From Pseudomonas sp. REP124 (GTDB taxonomy: Bacteria > Pseudomonadota > Gammaproteobacteria > Pseudomonadales > Pseudomonadaceae), in the NCBI RefSeq assembly GCF_020164475.1, contig NZ_JAIQWX010000016.1:1-64000 (forward strand): a DNA stretch of 64,000 nucleotides. Reading direction: 5' to 3'. Positions 8,889 to 17,545 of this stretch are shown one piece after another. The first letter of the stretch is position 1, and the number at the start of each line of letters is the position of its first letter. Made by a program: the position numbers and the translations under genes. The notes beneath the pieces were generated by a model. That model saw nothing but the letters and a program-made list of their open reading frames with translations, had not been told where the DNA came from and ran no database searches.

Positions 8889-11800
8889 ATGGATCAGTCG
8901 ACTATGGGCGCTTTATGGCAAACCGATTCGAGTAAAACCGTGGTCCCGACTGAAGAAGTGGATGAGCAAGCGCCTACCCCTGAAAAACCCCGTCGTTCCA
9001 AACACGGCTGGAAGGCTTTCTGGTTGCTGTTGCTGATTATTGCGATTGTCGTGGGGTTGGCGGCGCAAAAGGAGATGCGTACTTCCAGGTTTCAGGCCCG
9101 GGAGTTGAGCAAGTTCGCCAAGACCTTGAATTATGAGCTCGAACCCGGTCCCAGTGATGCGGTTCGTTATCCGGGTGCCGGGCCGTTCGATCTGCGTCTG
9201 GGCTATAGCTCGATGGATGAATTCCTGCCGCGCCTGCTCAAGCGCGATTATGTGATTTCCGCCCAGACCCGCTTCTCCCCGGCGTTGATGAAGTACATCG
9301 ACAAGGGGCTTTTCGTGCCCTATTCGGAAAAGATCCAGGCCGGTTTGTCGATCACCGATTGCCGGGCGGCGCCGCTGTACCAGTTCAATTACCCGCAACA
9401 GCTGTATCCCAGCTTCGATTCGATCCCGCCGGTGGTGGTCAACAGCCTGCTGTTCATCGAAAACCGCTTCCTGCTCGACCCGCGTCAGCCCCTGGCCAAC
9501 CCGGCGGTGGATTGGCCACGTTTCGGCATGGCGGCCTATACCCAGATAGCGAAGATGCTGCACCTGCCTGGCCAGTCGGCGGGCGGCAGTACCCTGGCGA
9601 CGCAGCTGGAGAAATATCGGCACTCCCCTGACGGCTTGACCGTGTCGGGCGGTGAGAAAATTCGTCAGATGATCTCCGCCAGCGTGCGCGCCTACCAGGA
9701 CGGTCCCGACACCCTCAAGGCCCGGCAGAACGTGGTGCGCGACTACCTCAACAGCGTGCCGCTGTCGGCCGTGCCCGGACACGGCGAAGTGCATGGCATG
9801 GCCGAAGGTCTGCGGGTCTGGTACGGCGCCGATTTCAACGAGGCCAACAAGCGCCTGGCCAGTGATGCGACCGATCCCCAGAGCCTGGCGGAAAAAGGCC
9901 TGGCCCTGCGTGAAATGCTGTCGTTGATGATCGCCCAGCGCCGCCCTTCCCACTACCTGACCAAGGGCCACGACGAGCTGGCTGACCTCACCGACAGCCA
10001 TATTCGCCTGCTGGCGCAGAACGGGGTGATCGACAAACCTTTCGCCGATGCCGCCCTGGCCAGCAAGGTCACCTATCGTGACTGGGCGACCCAGCCGACC
10101 ATTCAGCCGATTGAAACCAACAAAGGCATCAGCGTGGCCCGCAGCCGCCTGGCCGGCTTGCTCAATCGTCCGCTGTACGACCTCGACCGCCTCGACCTCT
10201 CCGCCACCAGCACCCTGCAGGGCGAGCTGCAAGCCCAGGCGACGGCGTACCTGAAAAAACTCGCCGACCCTGCCTTCGCCACGCAAATCGGCCTGATGGG
10301 CGAACGCCTGCTGACGCCCACCAGCACCACCCAGGTGCGCTACAGCTTTACCCTGTTCGAGCTGACCCCGGACGGCTCGCGGGTACGGGTACAGACCGAC
10401 AGCACCGACCAGCCGTTCGACATCAACGAAGGCAGCAAGCTGGAACTGGGCTCCACGGCGAAAATGCGCGTGCTGACCACTTACCTGCAAATCATCGCCG
10501 AACTGCACGACAAATATGCCGGCATGAGTGTGCCGGACCTGAAGAAAGTCGAAGTGCCGGATCAGGACCGCCTGAGTCGCTGGGTGGTCGATTACATGAT
10601 CGAAAACAAGGACCGCAATCTGCCGGCCCTGCTCAGCGCCGCGCTGGACCGAAAATACTCGGCAAGCCCGGGCGAAGCGTTTTTCACCGGTGGCGGGCTG
10701 CACACGTTCCATAACTTCCGCAAGGAAGACAACGGCCGCCTGCCGACCCTTCGCGATTCGATTCGCGAGTCGATCAACCTGCCGTTCATTCGCCTGATGC
10801 GCGACATCGTGCGCTACACCACCTATTCCGGTCCCAATAGCAGCGCAGAACTGCTCAAGGACGACCGCGACCCGCGGCGTCAGGAGTACCTGGCCTCGTT
10901 CGCCGATCGCGAGGGGACCTCGTTCCTCCTCAAGTTCTGGAAGAAGTACCGCAACAAAGACACCCAGGAACGCCTGGAAACCTTCCTCGACGGCATGCGC
11001 CCGACCCCGATCCGCATGGCGGCCGTGCACCGTTATTTGCTGCCCCGCGCCAGTCAGGAGAGTTTCAACGCGTTCGTGCGCTCGCACCTCGCGGAGGCCA
11101 AGCTCACCGAAAAACTCACCGACGATCGCCTGCTGCGGCTCTACGAGTCCTACGGTCCCGGGAAGTACGACCTGCCGGACCAGGGCTTCATCGCCAAGGT
11201 GCACCCGCTGGACCTGTGGATGATGGGCTACCTGCTCAACCACCCGGACGCCACCTTCAAGGACGTCGTCAAAGCCAGCCAGTTCGAGCGCCAGGAAGTC
11301 TACAGCTGGCTGTTCAAGAGCCGGCACAAGGGCGCGCGAGACAACCGGATCCGCACCATGCTGGAGATCGAGGCGTTCCTGGACATTCACCAGCGCTGGC
11401 AGAAAGTCGGCTATCCGTTCGACCATCTGGTGCCGTCGCTGGCCACCGCCATCGGCAGCTCGGGCGACCGCCCCGCCGCACTGGCCGAGCTGATCGGCAC
11501 GATTCTCAACGACGGCGTGCGGATGCCGACGCTGCGCATCGACAGCCTGCACTTCGCCGCCAACACGCCTTACGAGACCAAGCTGATCAACGATCCCGAC
11601 GTCGGCAAACGGGTAATGCCGTCCGAAGTCGCCACGGCCATGCGCGAAGCCTTGTCGCAGGTGGTGGATGCCGGTACGGCCAAGCGTGTTTCGGGCAGTT
11701 TCGTCACCCCTGATGGCAAGCCGCTGGGCATGGGTGGCAAGACCGGTACGGGGGATAACCGCATCGAGGCGTTCGGCTCCGGCGGACGGATCCTCAGTTC

Positions 11801-12017
11801 CAAATCGGTCAACCGGACGGCGACCTTCGTGTTCTACATCGGCGATCACCATTTCGGCACCCTGACCGCCTACGTACCAGGCCGCTCGGCCGAAAACTTC
11901 AAGTTCACCTCGGCCCTGCCCGTGCAGGTGCTCAAGGGCATGGCGCCGATCCTCACGCCTTACCTGCAACCGGGCAGCAACACCGAATGCCTGCCGATTG
12001 AAGTGGCTCGCCGCTGA
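8889..12017 (+). CDS. bifunctional PBP-like protein with divergent GT51 domain
   Basis: A 1042-residue type-II membrane protein. A basic cytoplasmic tail is followed by one transmembrane helix (about residues 42-62) and then a GT51 glycosyltransferase-like region. That region has IENRF at 190-194, GGSTLATQLEKY, and GEKIRQMISA at 255-264. The transpeptidase-like domain has S522-T-A-K525, S628-I-N630 and K951-T-G. Members polymerise or crosslink peptidoglycan in the periplasm. The penicillin-binding motifs look complete. In the GT51 part the usual ED of motif 1 is EN (E191, N192), and the second catalytic Glu of the RKxxE motif is replaced by Q260. Glycan polymerisation may therefore be impaired or altered. 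Long insertions make it larger than usual class A PBPs. The first ATG has only a weak ribosome binding site; the ATG at 8904 is an alternative. Confidence 0.8.
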   Translation: MDQSTMGALWQTDSSKTVVPTEEVDEQAPTPEKPRRSKHGWKAFWLLLLIIAIVVGLAAQKEMRTSRFQARELSKFAKTLNYELEPGPSDAVRYPGAGPFDLRLGYSSMDEFLPRLLKRDYVISAQTRFSPALMKYIDKGLFVPYSEKIQAGLSITDCRAAPLYQFNYPQQLYPSFDSIPPVVVNSLLFIENRFLLDPRQPLANPAVDWPRFGMAAYTQIAKMLHLPGQSAGGSTLATQLEKYRHSPDGLTVSGGEKIRQMISASVRAYQDGPDTLKARQNVVRDYLNSVPLSAVPGHGEVHGMAEGLRVWYGADFNEANKRLASDATDPQSLAEKGLALREMLSLMIAQRRPSHYLTKGHDELADLTDSHIRLLAQNGVIDKPFADAALASKVTYRDWATQPTIQPIETNKGISVARSRLAGLLNRPLYDLDRLDLSATSTLQGELQAQATAYLKKLADPAFATQIGLMGERLLTPTSTTQVRYSFTLFELTPDGSRVRVQTDSTDQPFDINEGSKLELGSTAKMRVLTTYLQIIAELHDKYAGMSVPDLKKVEVPDQDRLSRWVVDYMIENKDRNLPALLSAALDRKYSASPGEAFFTGGGLHTFHNFRKEDNGRLPTLRDSIRESINLPFIRLMRDIVRYTTYSGPNSSAELLKDDRDPRRQEYLASFADREGTSFLLKFWKKYRNKDTQERLETFLDGMRPTPIRMAAVHRYLLPRASQESFNAFVRSHLAEAKLTEKLTDDRLLRLYESYGPGKYDLPDQGFIAKVHPLDLWMMGYLLNHPDATFKDVVKASQFERQEVYSWLFKSRHKGARDNRIRTMLEIEAFLDIHQRWQKVGYPFDHLVPSLATAIGSSGDRPAALAELIGTILNDGVRMPTLRIDSLHFAANTPYETKLINDPDVGKRVMPSEVATAMREALSQVVDAGTAKRVSGSFVTPDGKPLGMGGKTGTGDNRIEAFGSGGRILSSKSVNRTATFVFYIGDHHFGTLTAYVPGRSAENFKFTSALPVQVLKGMAPILTPYLQPGSNTECLPIEVARR

Positions 12018-12153
12018 AACCCGAGGACCGGCTGCCTGGCGGCCGGTTCATCTGCCTCTCATTCCATCCTCTGCCTCTCGTTTGATCGACGCGAACTTGC
12101 CCCGCTCGTCGGCCAATGCAAGTCATTCTCAACAAAAGCCTTGCTCATGCCAA

Positions 12154-12178
12154 AAGATATATCTTAAGTTGTATCTAA
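12154..12178. promoter_or_regulatory. candidate operator of the PadR/YqjI-like regulator
   Basis: A perfect 12-base palindrome AAGATATATCTT (12154-12165) is followed immediately by a related half-copy AAGTTGTATCTAA, giving a 12-base periodicity. It lies 22 bases before the start of the PadR-family gene, where an autoregulatory site is expected. Binding is inferred from position and symmetry only. Confidence 0.55.
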
Positions 12179-12199
12179 ACATGAAGAGAGCAAGTACCA

Positions 12200-12757
12200 A
12201 TGAGAGACCATCATTCCCCCCACCGCGAGCATGGCGGCGGCTTCGACAAACGCCCGGGCCGTGAACGCGGCGGCCGCGGCCCCCGGGTGTTCGCCCCCGG
12301 TGACCTGAAATTGCTGCTGCTGGCGCTGATAGCCGAGCAGCCCTGCCACGGCTATGACCTGATCCGCCAGATCGAAGACATGTTCGATGGCGCCTACAGC
12401 CCCAGTCCCGGCGTGATCTATCCCACCCTGACGTTCCTGGAGGAAAGCGACCTGATCCAGGGCGACGCCGATGGCGGAAAAAAACGCTACAGCGTGACCG
12501 AAGTCGGTCGTCTGTCTTTAAGCGAGCAGGCGATTGCGCTGGACGGCGTGCGTATGCGCATCGAAGTCAGCAAGCGTTCGCTGCGCGGCCATGACCGGCC
12601 GCCGGAAATCCACGAGGCGGTGCACAACCTGCGCCATGCCCTGCAAATGCACCACGGTCGCTGGAGCCCGGAAGAAATCCTGAGGGTGCGCGACCTGCTC
12701 AACAACACGGCCAAAGCCATTGTCGACGGCCCTGCCGTTTCGGAGAAAACCGAATGA
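12200..12757 (+). CDS. yqjI: PadR-family regulator, YqjI-like (metal-responsive)
   Basis: A 185-residue repressor with a PadR winged helix at about residues 35-110: LKLLLLALIAEQPCHGYDLI, then YSPSPGVIYPTLTFLEESDL, and a KKRYSVTEVGR wing. The N-terminal extension has four histidines within 11 residues (H4, H5, H8, H11) and is rich in Gly and Arg. This resembles E. coli YqjI, a nickel/iron-responsive repressor of the ferric-siderophore reductase gene yqjH. The downstream gene is a YqjH-like protein overlapping by four bases, so the pair matches the yqjI/yqjH partnership in one operon. A palindromic operator candidate precedes the gene. The metal specificity is inferred. Confidence 0.82.
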   Translation: MRDHHSPHREHGGGFDKRPGRERGGRGPRVFAPGDLKLLLLALIAEQPCHGYDLIRQIEDMFDGAYSPSPGVIYPTLTFLEESDLIQGDADGGKKRYSVTEVGRLSLSEQAIALDGVRMRIEVSKRSLRGHDRPPEIHEAVHNLRHALQMHHGRWSPEEILRVRDLLNNTAKAIVDGPAVSEKTE

Positions 12758-13536
12758 CTGAAGTGATCGAACAATCCATCCACCGTGTCATGCACGAGAT
12801 CAAACGCCGTCGCCTGGAAGTCCTGCGGGTGGTCGACCTGACGCCACGCATGCGCCGCATCACCTTGGGCGGGCCAGAGCTGGCCGGCTTCGTCAGTCTG
12901 GGTACGGACGACCACGTCAAGCTGCTGTTCCCGCAGAACGCGGCCGAGCAGGCGGCGCTGGAGACCATGGTGCTGGGCGGCAAGAACGAAGGACCGCTGC
13001 CGGCGATGCGCGACTACACGCCCCGTCGTTATGACCTGAACACGATGGAACTGGACATCGATTTCGTCCTGCACGGCGACGGCCCTGCCTCGACCTGGGC
13101 CGAACAGGCCAAACCGGGCCAGTTCCTGCACATCGGCGGGCCACGGGGCTCGATGATCGTGCCGGACATGTTCGACAGCTATTTGCTGATCGGCGACGAA
13201 ACCGCCTTGCCCGCCATCGCCCGACGCCTTGAAGGCCTGGCGGCCAATCGCCGGGCGCTGGTGATCGTCGAGGTGGAGAACGGCAAGGAGCAGCAAGAGC
13301 TGCAAAGCGCGGCGCAGGTCAATGTGATCTGGGTGCTGCGCGAGGGTGGCAAGGATCACCTGCTGACCACGGTGAGACAGATCCAGGTGCCGGGCGGCAG
13401 CCTGTATGCCTGGGTCGCGACCGAGACCAGGACCTCACGGCAAATCCGCCGGGTGCTGCTCGATGAGCATGGGCTGGATGAGCAGTTTGTGAAGGCGGTG
13501 GGGTATTGGCGGCTGGATGACAGCGACGAAGATTGA
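12754..13536 (+). CDS. yqjH: siderophore-interacting protein / ferric-chelate reductase, YqjH-like
   Basis: A 260-residue flavin reductase of the siderophore-interacting protein (SIP) family. The N-terminal FAD-binding barrel has RDYTPRRYD, the family's FAD motif, followed by LHGDGPASTWA and the GPRGSM loop. The C-terminal NAD(P)H-binding part begins near LLIGDETALPAIARRLE. Members release iron from siderophores by reducing Fe(III) in the cytoplasm. The ATG overlaps the regulator's stop (ATGA), so translation is coupled. Regulation by the upstream YqjI-like protein is the natural inference. Confidence 0.9.
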   Translation: MTEVIEQSIHRVMHEIKRRRLEVLRVVDLTPRMRRITLGGPELAGFVSLGTDDHVKLLFPQNAAEQAALETMVLGGKNEGPLPAMRDYTPRRYDLNTMELDIDFVLHGDGPASTWAEQAKPGQFLHIGGPRGSMIVPDMFDSYLLIGDETALPAIARRLEGLAANRRALVIVEVENGKEQQELQSAAQVNVIWVLREGGKDHLLTTVRQIQVPGGSLYAWVATETRTSRQIRRVLLDEHGLDEQFVKAVGYWRLDDSDED

Positions 13537-13551
13537 TTCGTCTGCGCGGGC

Positions 13552-13634
13552 CTCTTCGCGAGCAAGTCGAATCGTCGCACCGCCTCTCCCACAGGGGAAT
13601 GCATTCCAAATGTGGGAGCGGGCTTGCTCGCGAA
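13552..13634. repeat. decayed REP pair
   Basis: The right arm, TGTGGGAGCGGGCTTGCTCG to CGAA (13611-13634), is intact. The left arm starts TTCGCGAGCAAG but is broken by a 16-base unrelated stretch before CTCCCACAGG. The doublet therefore no longer forms a full palindrome. It occupies the convergent spacer between yqjH and the Pr6Pr gene. Confidence 0.7.
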
Positions 13635-13647
13635 AGCGGCAGCACAA

Positions 13648-14304
13648 TCACCGCAAATCGATATCCTTGCGCCCAAACCACCGATCCAACCCGATCATCA
13701 CCAGCGAAATCCCCACAAACCCCGCCAGCAATCCCCCGGCATTGATAAACACCTGTGGATAACCCAGCTTCTCCACATCAATGAACGGATACGGATACGT
13801 CGCCAGCAGATGCCCGCGCAGCAAGGCATAGGCGAAATACGCCAACGGGTAGATCACCCACAGCGCGATATGCCCCAGCCGCAAGGTGCCCTTGGGCACG
13901 CAGCACCACCAATAGATCAGAAACAGCAGCGGCATCACGTCATGCAGCAACTCGTCCGCCAGCCATTGCCAGCCTTCGGGATGCCACAGATGGCGCAGCA
14001 ACAGGCTGTAGGCGATGCCAACCACGACGATGCTCACCGCAATCCCGCTGCTCACCCACGGCTGCAGAAACCAGCGGCGCGCGGCGGATTCACGGGACGT
14101 CAGCTCACAGGTCAGCACGGTTGCCACCAGGGTATTGCTGAGCACGGTGAAATAGCTGAAGAAACTCACCAGCCCCGCCAGCAGGCTGGCTGCCATGGTC
14201 CAGCGTGAATAGAAGATCAGGTACAGCTGGATACTCAAACCGAGCCAGCCAAGGACAGCCGCAACGGCCACAAAACGCCGCCGCATGACTGAGGGTATCG
14301 CCAT
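13648..14304 (-). CDS. Pr6Pr-family membrane protein
   Basis: A 218-residue protein with six hydrophobic segments. It has the Pr6Pr/FAR-17a-like arrangement, including SYFTVLSN, LLHDVMPLLFLIYWW and YPFIDVEKLGYPQVFIN. The function is unknown in bacteria. The open frame extends upstream to 14460, but the ATG at 14304 lies just two bases after the VF530 stop and begins the first hydrophobic segment, so it is the likely start. It is the second gene of a two-gene minus-strand unit. Confidence 0.75.
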   Translation of the reverse strand: MAIPSVMRRRFVAVAAVLGWLGLSIQLYLIFYSRWTMAASLLAGLVSFFSYFTVLSNTLVATVLTCELTSRESAARRWFLQPWVSSGIAVSIVVVGIAYSLLLRHLWHPEGWQWLADELLHDVMPLLFLIYWWCCVPKGTLRLGHIALWVIYPLAYFAYALLRGHLLATYPYPFIDVEKLGYPQVFINAGGLLAGFVGISLVMIGLDRWFGRKDIDLR

Positions 14305-14306
14305 GT

Positions 14307-14537
14307 TCAGAGCGGGCGCTTGGTGCGCATCAACTTGACGTACAAGCGTTCGACCTTCTCCCGCGCCCAGGGGGTTTTGCGCAGGAAGGTCAGGCTCGAC
14401 TTGATGCTCGGATCGCTCTTGAAGCAACGGATATCGATGCGCTCGGCCAGCCCCGACCATTCGTAATGTTCAACCAGCGCGTTGAGGATTTGCTCCAGCG
14501 TCACGCCGTGCAGCGGGTTGTTGTTGTGTTCGGTCAT
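14307..14537 (-). CDS. VF530-family (DUF2132) small DNA-binding protein
   Basis: A 76-residue protein matching the VF530/DUF2132 family: [20 protein letters not shown], then [20 protein letters not shown] and a basic C-terminus. The family has a small helical fold and is annotated as DNA-binding from structural work on the Aliivibrio member; its cellular role is unknown. It is two bases upstream of the Pr6Pr gene on the same strand. The conserved sequence makes it a real gene despite its size. Confidence 0.85.
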   Translation of the reverse strand: MTEHNNNPLHGVTLEQILNALVEHYEWSGLAERIDIRCFKSDPSIKSSLTFLRKTPWAREKVERLYVKLMRTKRPL

Positions 14538-14670
14538 GCCGGGCCTTCAAGCAGGGAAAGAATGGGAAGCCGCGCACCTTAGCCGAGGGTTTCGATTGGG
14601 GGAAGCGCTCTGAGTAAATGTAGCTGCAACCGCAACTCACTGTTGGAACACAGACCTGTGAAAACACAGA

Positions 14671-14764
14671 CCTGTAGGAGCGAGGCTTGCCCGCGAAGGC
14701 GTCCGGCCAGCCAGCATCGATGTTGAAGGTGCCGGCCTCTTCGCGGGCAAGCCTCGCTCCTACG
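14671..14764. repeat. REP inverted pair (GTAGGAGCGAGGC family)
   Basis: The arms CCTGTAGGAGCGAGGC and its reverse complement enclose a loop with GCATCGATGTTG, similar to the loop at 1852-1879. It lies in the 342-base divergent spacer between the VF530 gene and gcd. A 12-base direct repeat, ACACAGACCTGT, occurs at 14648-14659 and 14664-14675 and overlaps the left end. No promoter was recognised with confidence in the remainder. Confidence 0.9.
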
Positions 14765-14879
14765 GGTTTGGTGGTTGTTCGCAGGATTGGTGAGACGACG
14801 AGGGGAACCATGCCCGCGCAGGACCGTCATCTACTGTGAACCGTTCAGGACAACGCGCAACATCAAGGAGAACTTCACC

Positions 14880-17285
14880 ATGAACGCTGAAGGTGCTTTG
14901 GGTCGAAACCGCCTGCTGCCGAGCCTGTTGGGTATTGTGCTGGTGCTGATGGGCCTGGTCATGCTGGTCCTGGGAATCCGCCTGAGCCTGCTCGGCGGCT
15001 CGTGGTATTACCTGCTGGCCGGGATCGGTCTGGCGCTCAGCGGCGTGCTGTTGATAACCGCCCGCCGCACCGCCCTGGGCCTCTACGCGCTGGTGCTGTT
15101 CGCCAGCACGGTCTGGGCGCTGTGGGAGGTGGGCCTGGACTGGTGGCAACTGGTTCCGCGCCTGGCAATGCTGTTCGCCTTGGGCATCGTGATGTTGCTG
15201 CCGTGGTTCCGCCGCCCGCTTCTTGAGAGTCCGGCATCCATGGGAACCGGAGCCTTGAGCGTGGCGGTGGTACTCGCAGGCGTTACGGCACTGGCCAGCC
15301 AGTTCACCAACCCCGGCGAAATCAAGGGTCAGCTGGACCGCGACAGCGTACCGGGCATGACCAACACCGCGCCGGCCATGGCCGATGGTGACTGGAATTC
15401 CTACGGCCGCAGCGCCCACGGCGACCGCTACTCGCCACTGGCGCAGATCACTCCGCAGAACGCGCACAAACTGGTGCCGGCCTGGACCTATCGCACCGGC
15501 GACATTCCGGGTCCCAATGATCCCGGGGAAACCACCGCCGAAAACACCCCGCTGAAGGTCAACGGCATGCTTTACGTCTGCACGCCCCACAGCCAGGTGA
15601 TCGCGCTGGATCCGGACACCGGCAAGGAAATCTGGCGTTTCGATCCCAAGCTCTCCACGCAGAAAGCCGCGAACTTCAAGGGCTGGGCACACATGACCTG
15701 CCGTGGCGTGAGCTATCACGATGACGCGGTGTATGCCTCCCAACAAAGCCCCACCGGCAGCGCCAACCCGCCGGTGGAAAACAACTGCCCGCGGCGGATC
15801 TTCCTGCCGACCGCCGATACCCGCCTGATCGCCCTCAACGCCGACACCGGCAAGATGTGCGAAGACTTCGGTGACCAGGGGCAGGTCGACCTGAGCGCCA
15901 ACATCGGCGGCTTCACTGCCGGTGGTTACTACTCCACCTCGCCGCCCGCCGTCACCAGAGACCTGGTGGTCATCGGCGGCCATGTCACCGACAACGTCTC
16001 CACCGACGAACCCAGCGGCGTGATCCGCGACTACGACGTGCACAGCGGCAAACTGGTGTGGAACTGGGACAGCGGCAAACCTGACGACACGACGCCGATC
16101 ACTGCGGGCGAGACCTACACCCGCAATTCGCCGAACATGTGGTCGATGTTCGCCGTCGATGAAAAGCTCGGCATGCTCTACCTGCCGATGGGCAACCAGA
16201 CGCCGGACCAGTTCGGTGGCGCCCGTACCCCTGAATCGGAACTGCACGCCGCCGGCCTGACCGCTCTGGACATCGCCACCGGCCAGGTGCGCTGGCACTT
16301 CCAGTTCACCCACCATGACCTGTGGGACATGGACGTCGGCGGCCAACCCACCCTGATGGACCTGAAAACCGCCGACGGCGTGAAGCCGGCGGTACTGGCC
16401 TCGACCAAGCAGGGCAGCATCTACGTGCTGGACCGCAGCACCGGCCAGGCCATCGTGCCGATCAATGAAATTCCGGTGCCGCAAGGCGCGGTGGAAGGCG
16501 ACCGCACCTCGCCGACCCAACCGAAATCCGACCTCAACCTGATGCCGCCACCGCTGCGCGAGCGCGACATGTGGGGCGTGACGCCGTTCGACCAGTTGCT
16601 GTGCAGGATCGACTTCAAATCCATGCGCTACGATGGCCCGTTCACCCCGCCTTCGCTGCAGGGTTCGATCGTCTACCCGGGCAACTTCGGGGTGTTCGAC
16701 TGGGGCGGGATTGCGGTCGACCCGGTGCGCCAGATCGCCTTCGTCAACCCGAGCTACATGGCGTTCAAATCGAAGATGATTCCGGCTGCCGACATCGCCG
16801 CCCAGGGTCCGCGCAAAAGCGAAACCGAAGGCGTGCAAGCAAACAAGGGCGCGCCGTACGGCGTTGTCCTCGAAGCGCTGCTGTCGCCGATGGGCCTGCC
16901 GTGCCAGGCACCCGCCTGGGGCTACGTGGCCGCGATCGACCTGACCACGCAAAAAACCCTCTGGATGCACAAGAACGGCACCGTACGGGACAGCTCGCCG
17001 GTACCGATCCCCTTGAGCATGGGCGTGCCCAGCCTGGGCGGCACCTTCACCACGGCCGGCGGCGTGGGTTTCCTCAGCGGCACGCTGGACCAGTACCTGC
17101 GCGCCTATGACGTGAAAAACGGTAAACAGCTCTGGGAAGGCCGCCTGCCGGCCGGCGCGCAGACCACCCCGATGACCTACACCGGCAAGGACGGCAAGCA
17201 ATACGTGCTGGTGGTTGCCGGTGGTCATGGCTCGCTGGGCACCAAACAGGGCGACTACGTGATGGCCTACAAATTGTCCGAATAG
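14880..17285 (+). CDS. gcd: PQQ-dependent membrane glucose dehydrogenase
   Basis: An 801-residue quinoprotein that oxidises glucose to gluconolactone in the periplasm and passes electrons to ubiquinone. The N-terminal ~140 residues contain five hydrophobic helices (membrane anchor), followed by an eight-bladed PQQ propeller. Signatures include DWNSYGRSAHGDRYSPLAQI at the start of the propeller, THHDLWDMDVGGQPTL and GGVGFLSGTLDQYLRAYD. The upstream open frame extends to 14775, but AAGGAG at 14865-14870 points to the ATG at 14880, the normal Gcd start. The gene is monocistronic and followed by a REP pair. In pseudomonads this enzyme feeds the extracellular gluconate route. Confidence 0.95.
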   Translation: MNAEGALGRNRLLPSLLGIVLVLMGLVMLVLGIRLSLLGGSWYYLLAGIGLALSGVLLITARRTALGLYALVLFASTVWALWEVGLDWWQLVPRLAMLFALGIVMLLPWFRRPLLESPASMGTGALSVAVVLAGVTALASQFTNPGEIKGQLDRDSVPGMTNTAPAMADGDWNSYGRSAHGDRYSPLAQITPQNAHKLVPAWTYRTGDIPGPNDPGETTAENTPLKVNGMLYVCTPHSQVIALDPDTGKEIWRFDPKLSTQKAANFKGWAHMTCRGVSYHDDAVYASQQSPTGSANPPVENNCPRRIFLPTADTRLIALNADTGKMCEDFGDQGQVDLSANIGGFTAGGYYSTSPPAVTRDLVVIGGHVTDNVSTDEPSGVIRDYDVHSGKLVWNWDSGKPDDTTPITAGETYTRNSPNMWSMFAVDEKLGMLYLPMGNQTPDQFGGARTPESELHAAGLTALDIATGQVRWHFQFTHHDLWDMDVGGQPTLMDLKTADGVKPAVLASTKQGSIYVLDRSTGQAIVPINEIPVPQGAVEGDRTSPTQPKSDLNLMPPPLRERDMWGVTPFDQLLCRIDFKSMRYDGPFTPPSLQGSIVYPGNFGVFDWGGIAVDPVRQIAFVNPSYMAFKSKMIPAADIAAQGPRKSETEGVQANKGAPYGVVLEALLSPMGLPCQAPAWGYVAAIDLTTQKTLWMHKNGTVRDSSPVPIPLSMGVPSLGGTFTTAGGVGFLSGTLDQYLRAYDVKNGKQLWEGRLPAGAQTTPMTYTGKDGKQYVLVVAGGHGSLGTKQGDYVMAYKLSE

Positions 17286-17305
17286 TATTTCAGCGCCACC
17301 CCTCT

Positions 17306-17409
17306 CCTGTAGGAGCGAGCATGCTCGCGATGGTCGTCAACGATAACGCGGGGCACCTGATGCCCCGCGGTGTTGCGTCTACCATCGCGAGCATGCTCGC
17401 TCCTACAGG
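17306..17409. repeat. REP inverted pair (GTAGGAGCGAGCATGC variant)
   Basis: The arms CCTGTAGGAGCGAGCATGC (17306 onward) and its reverse complement (ending 17409) enclose a second perfect hairpin, CGCGGGGCA / TGCCCCGCG, at 17347-17369. It is a distinct REP sub-family with a GCATGC centre, found once in this window. It could terminate or stabilise the gcd transcript. Confidence 0.9.
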
Positions 17410-17486
17410 GGGTGTGCGCCGAAAATCCAGCTAACCTGAATTGCTGCTGAACACACCTTCGAATGATCCATTAACCCTCAGGCATC

Positions 17487-17516
17487 ATTGAAACCACCGC
17501 CAACCTGCCCCATCTA
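17487..17516 (+). promoter_or_regulatory. sigma-32 (RpoH) heat-shock promoter of lon
   Basis: ATTGAAA at 17487-17493, a 14-base spacer, then CCCCATCTA at 17508-17516. This agrees with the RpoH consensus CTTGAAA-N11-16-CCCCATNT at all but one position. It lies about 30 bases before the lon start codon. The match is seen in the sequence; heat-shock control is inferred from it and from the family. Confidence 0.85.
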
Positions 17517-17545
17517 AGACCCATCCCCATTGCGCAGGTGCCCAC

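Noticed and set aside
7823..8935. Several overlapping short ORFs rich in the same peptide (from GRGACP-type readings) around the RAYT gene.
   Set aside because: They are translations of REP sequence and repeat wherever that REP family occurs; no sign of coding selection.
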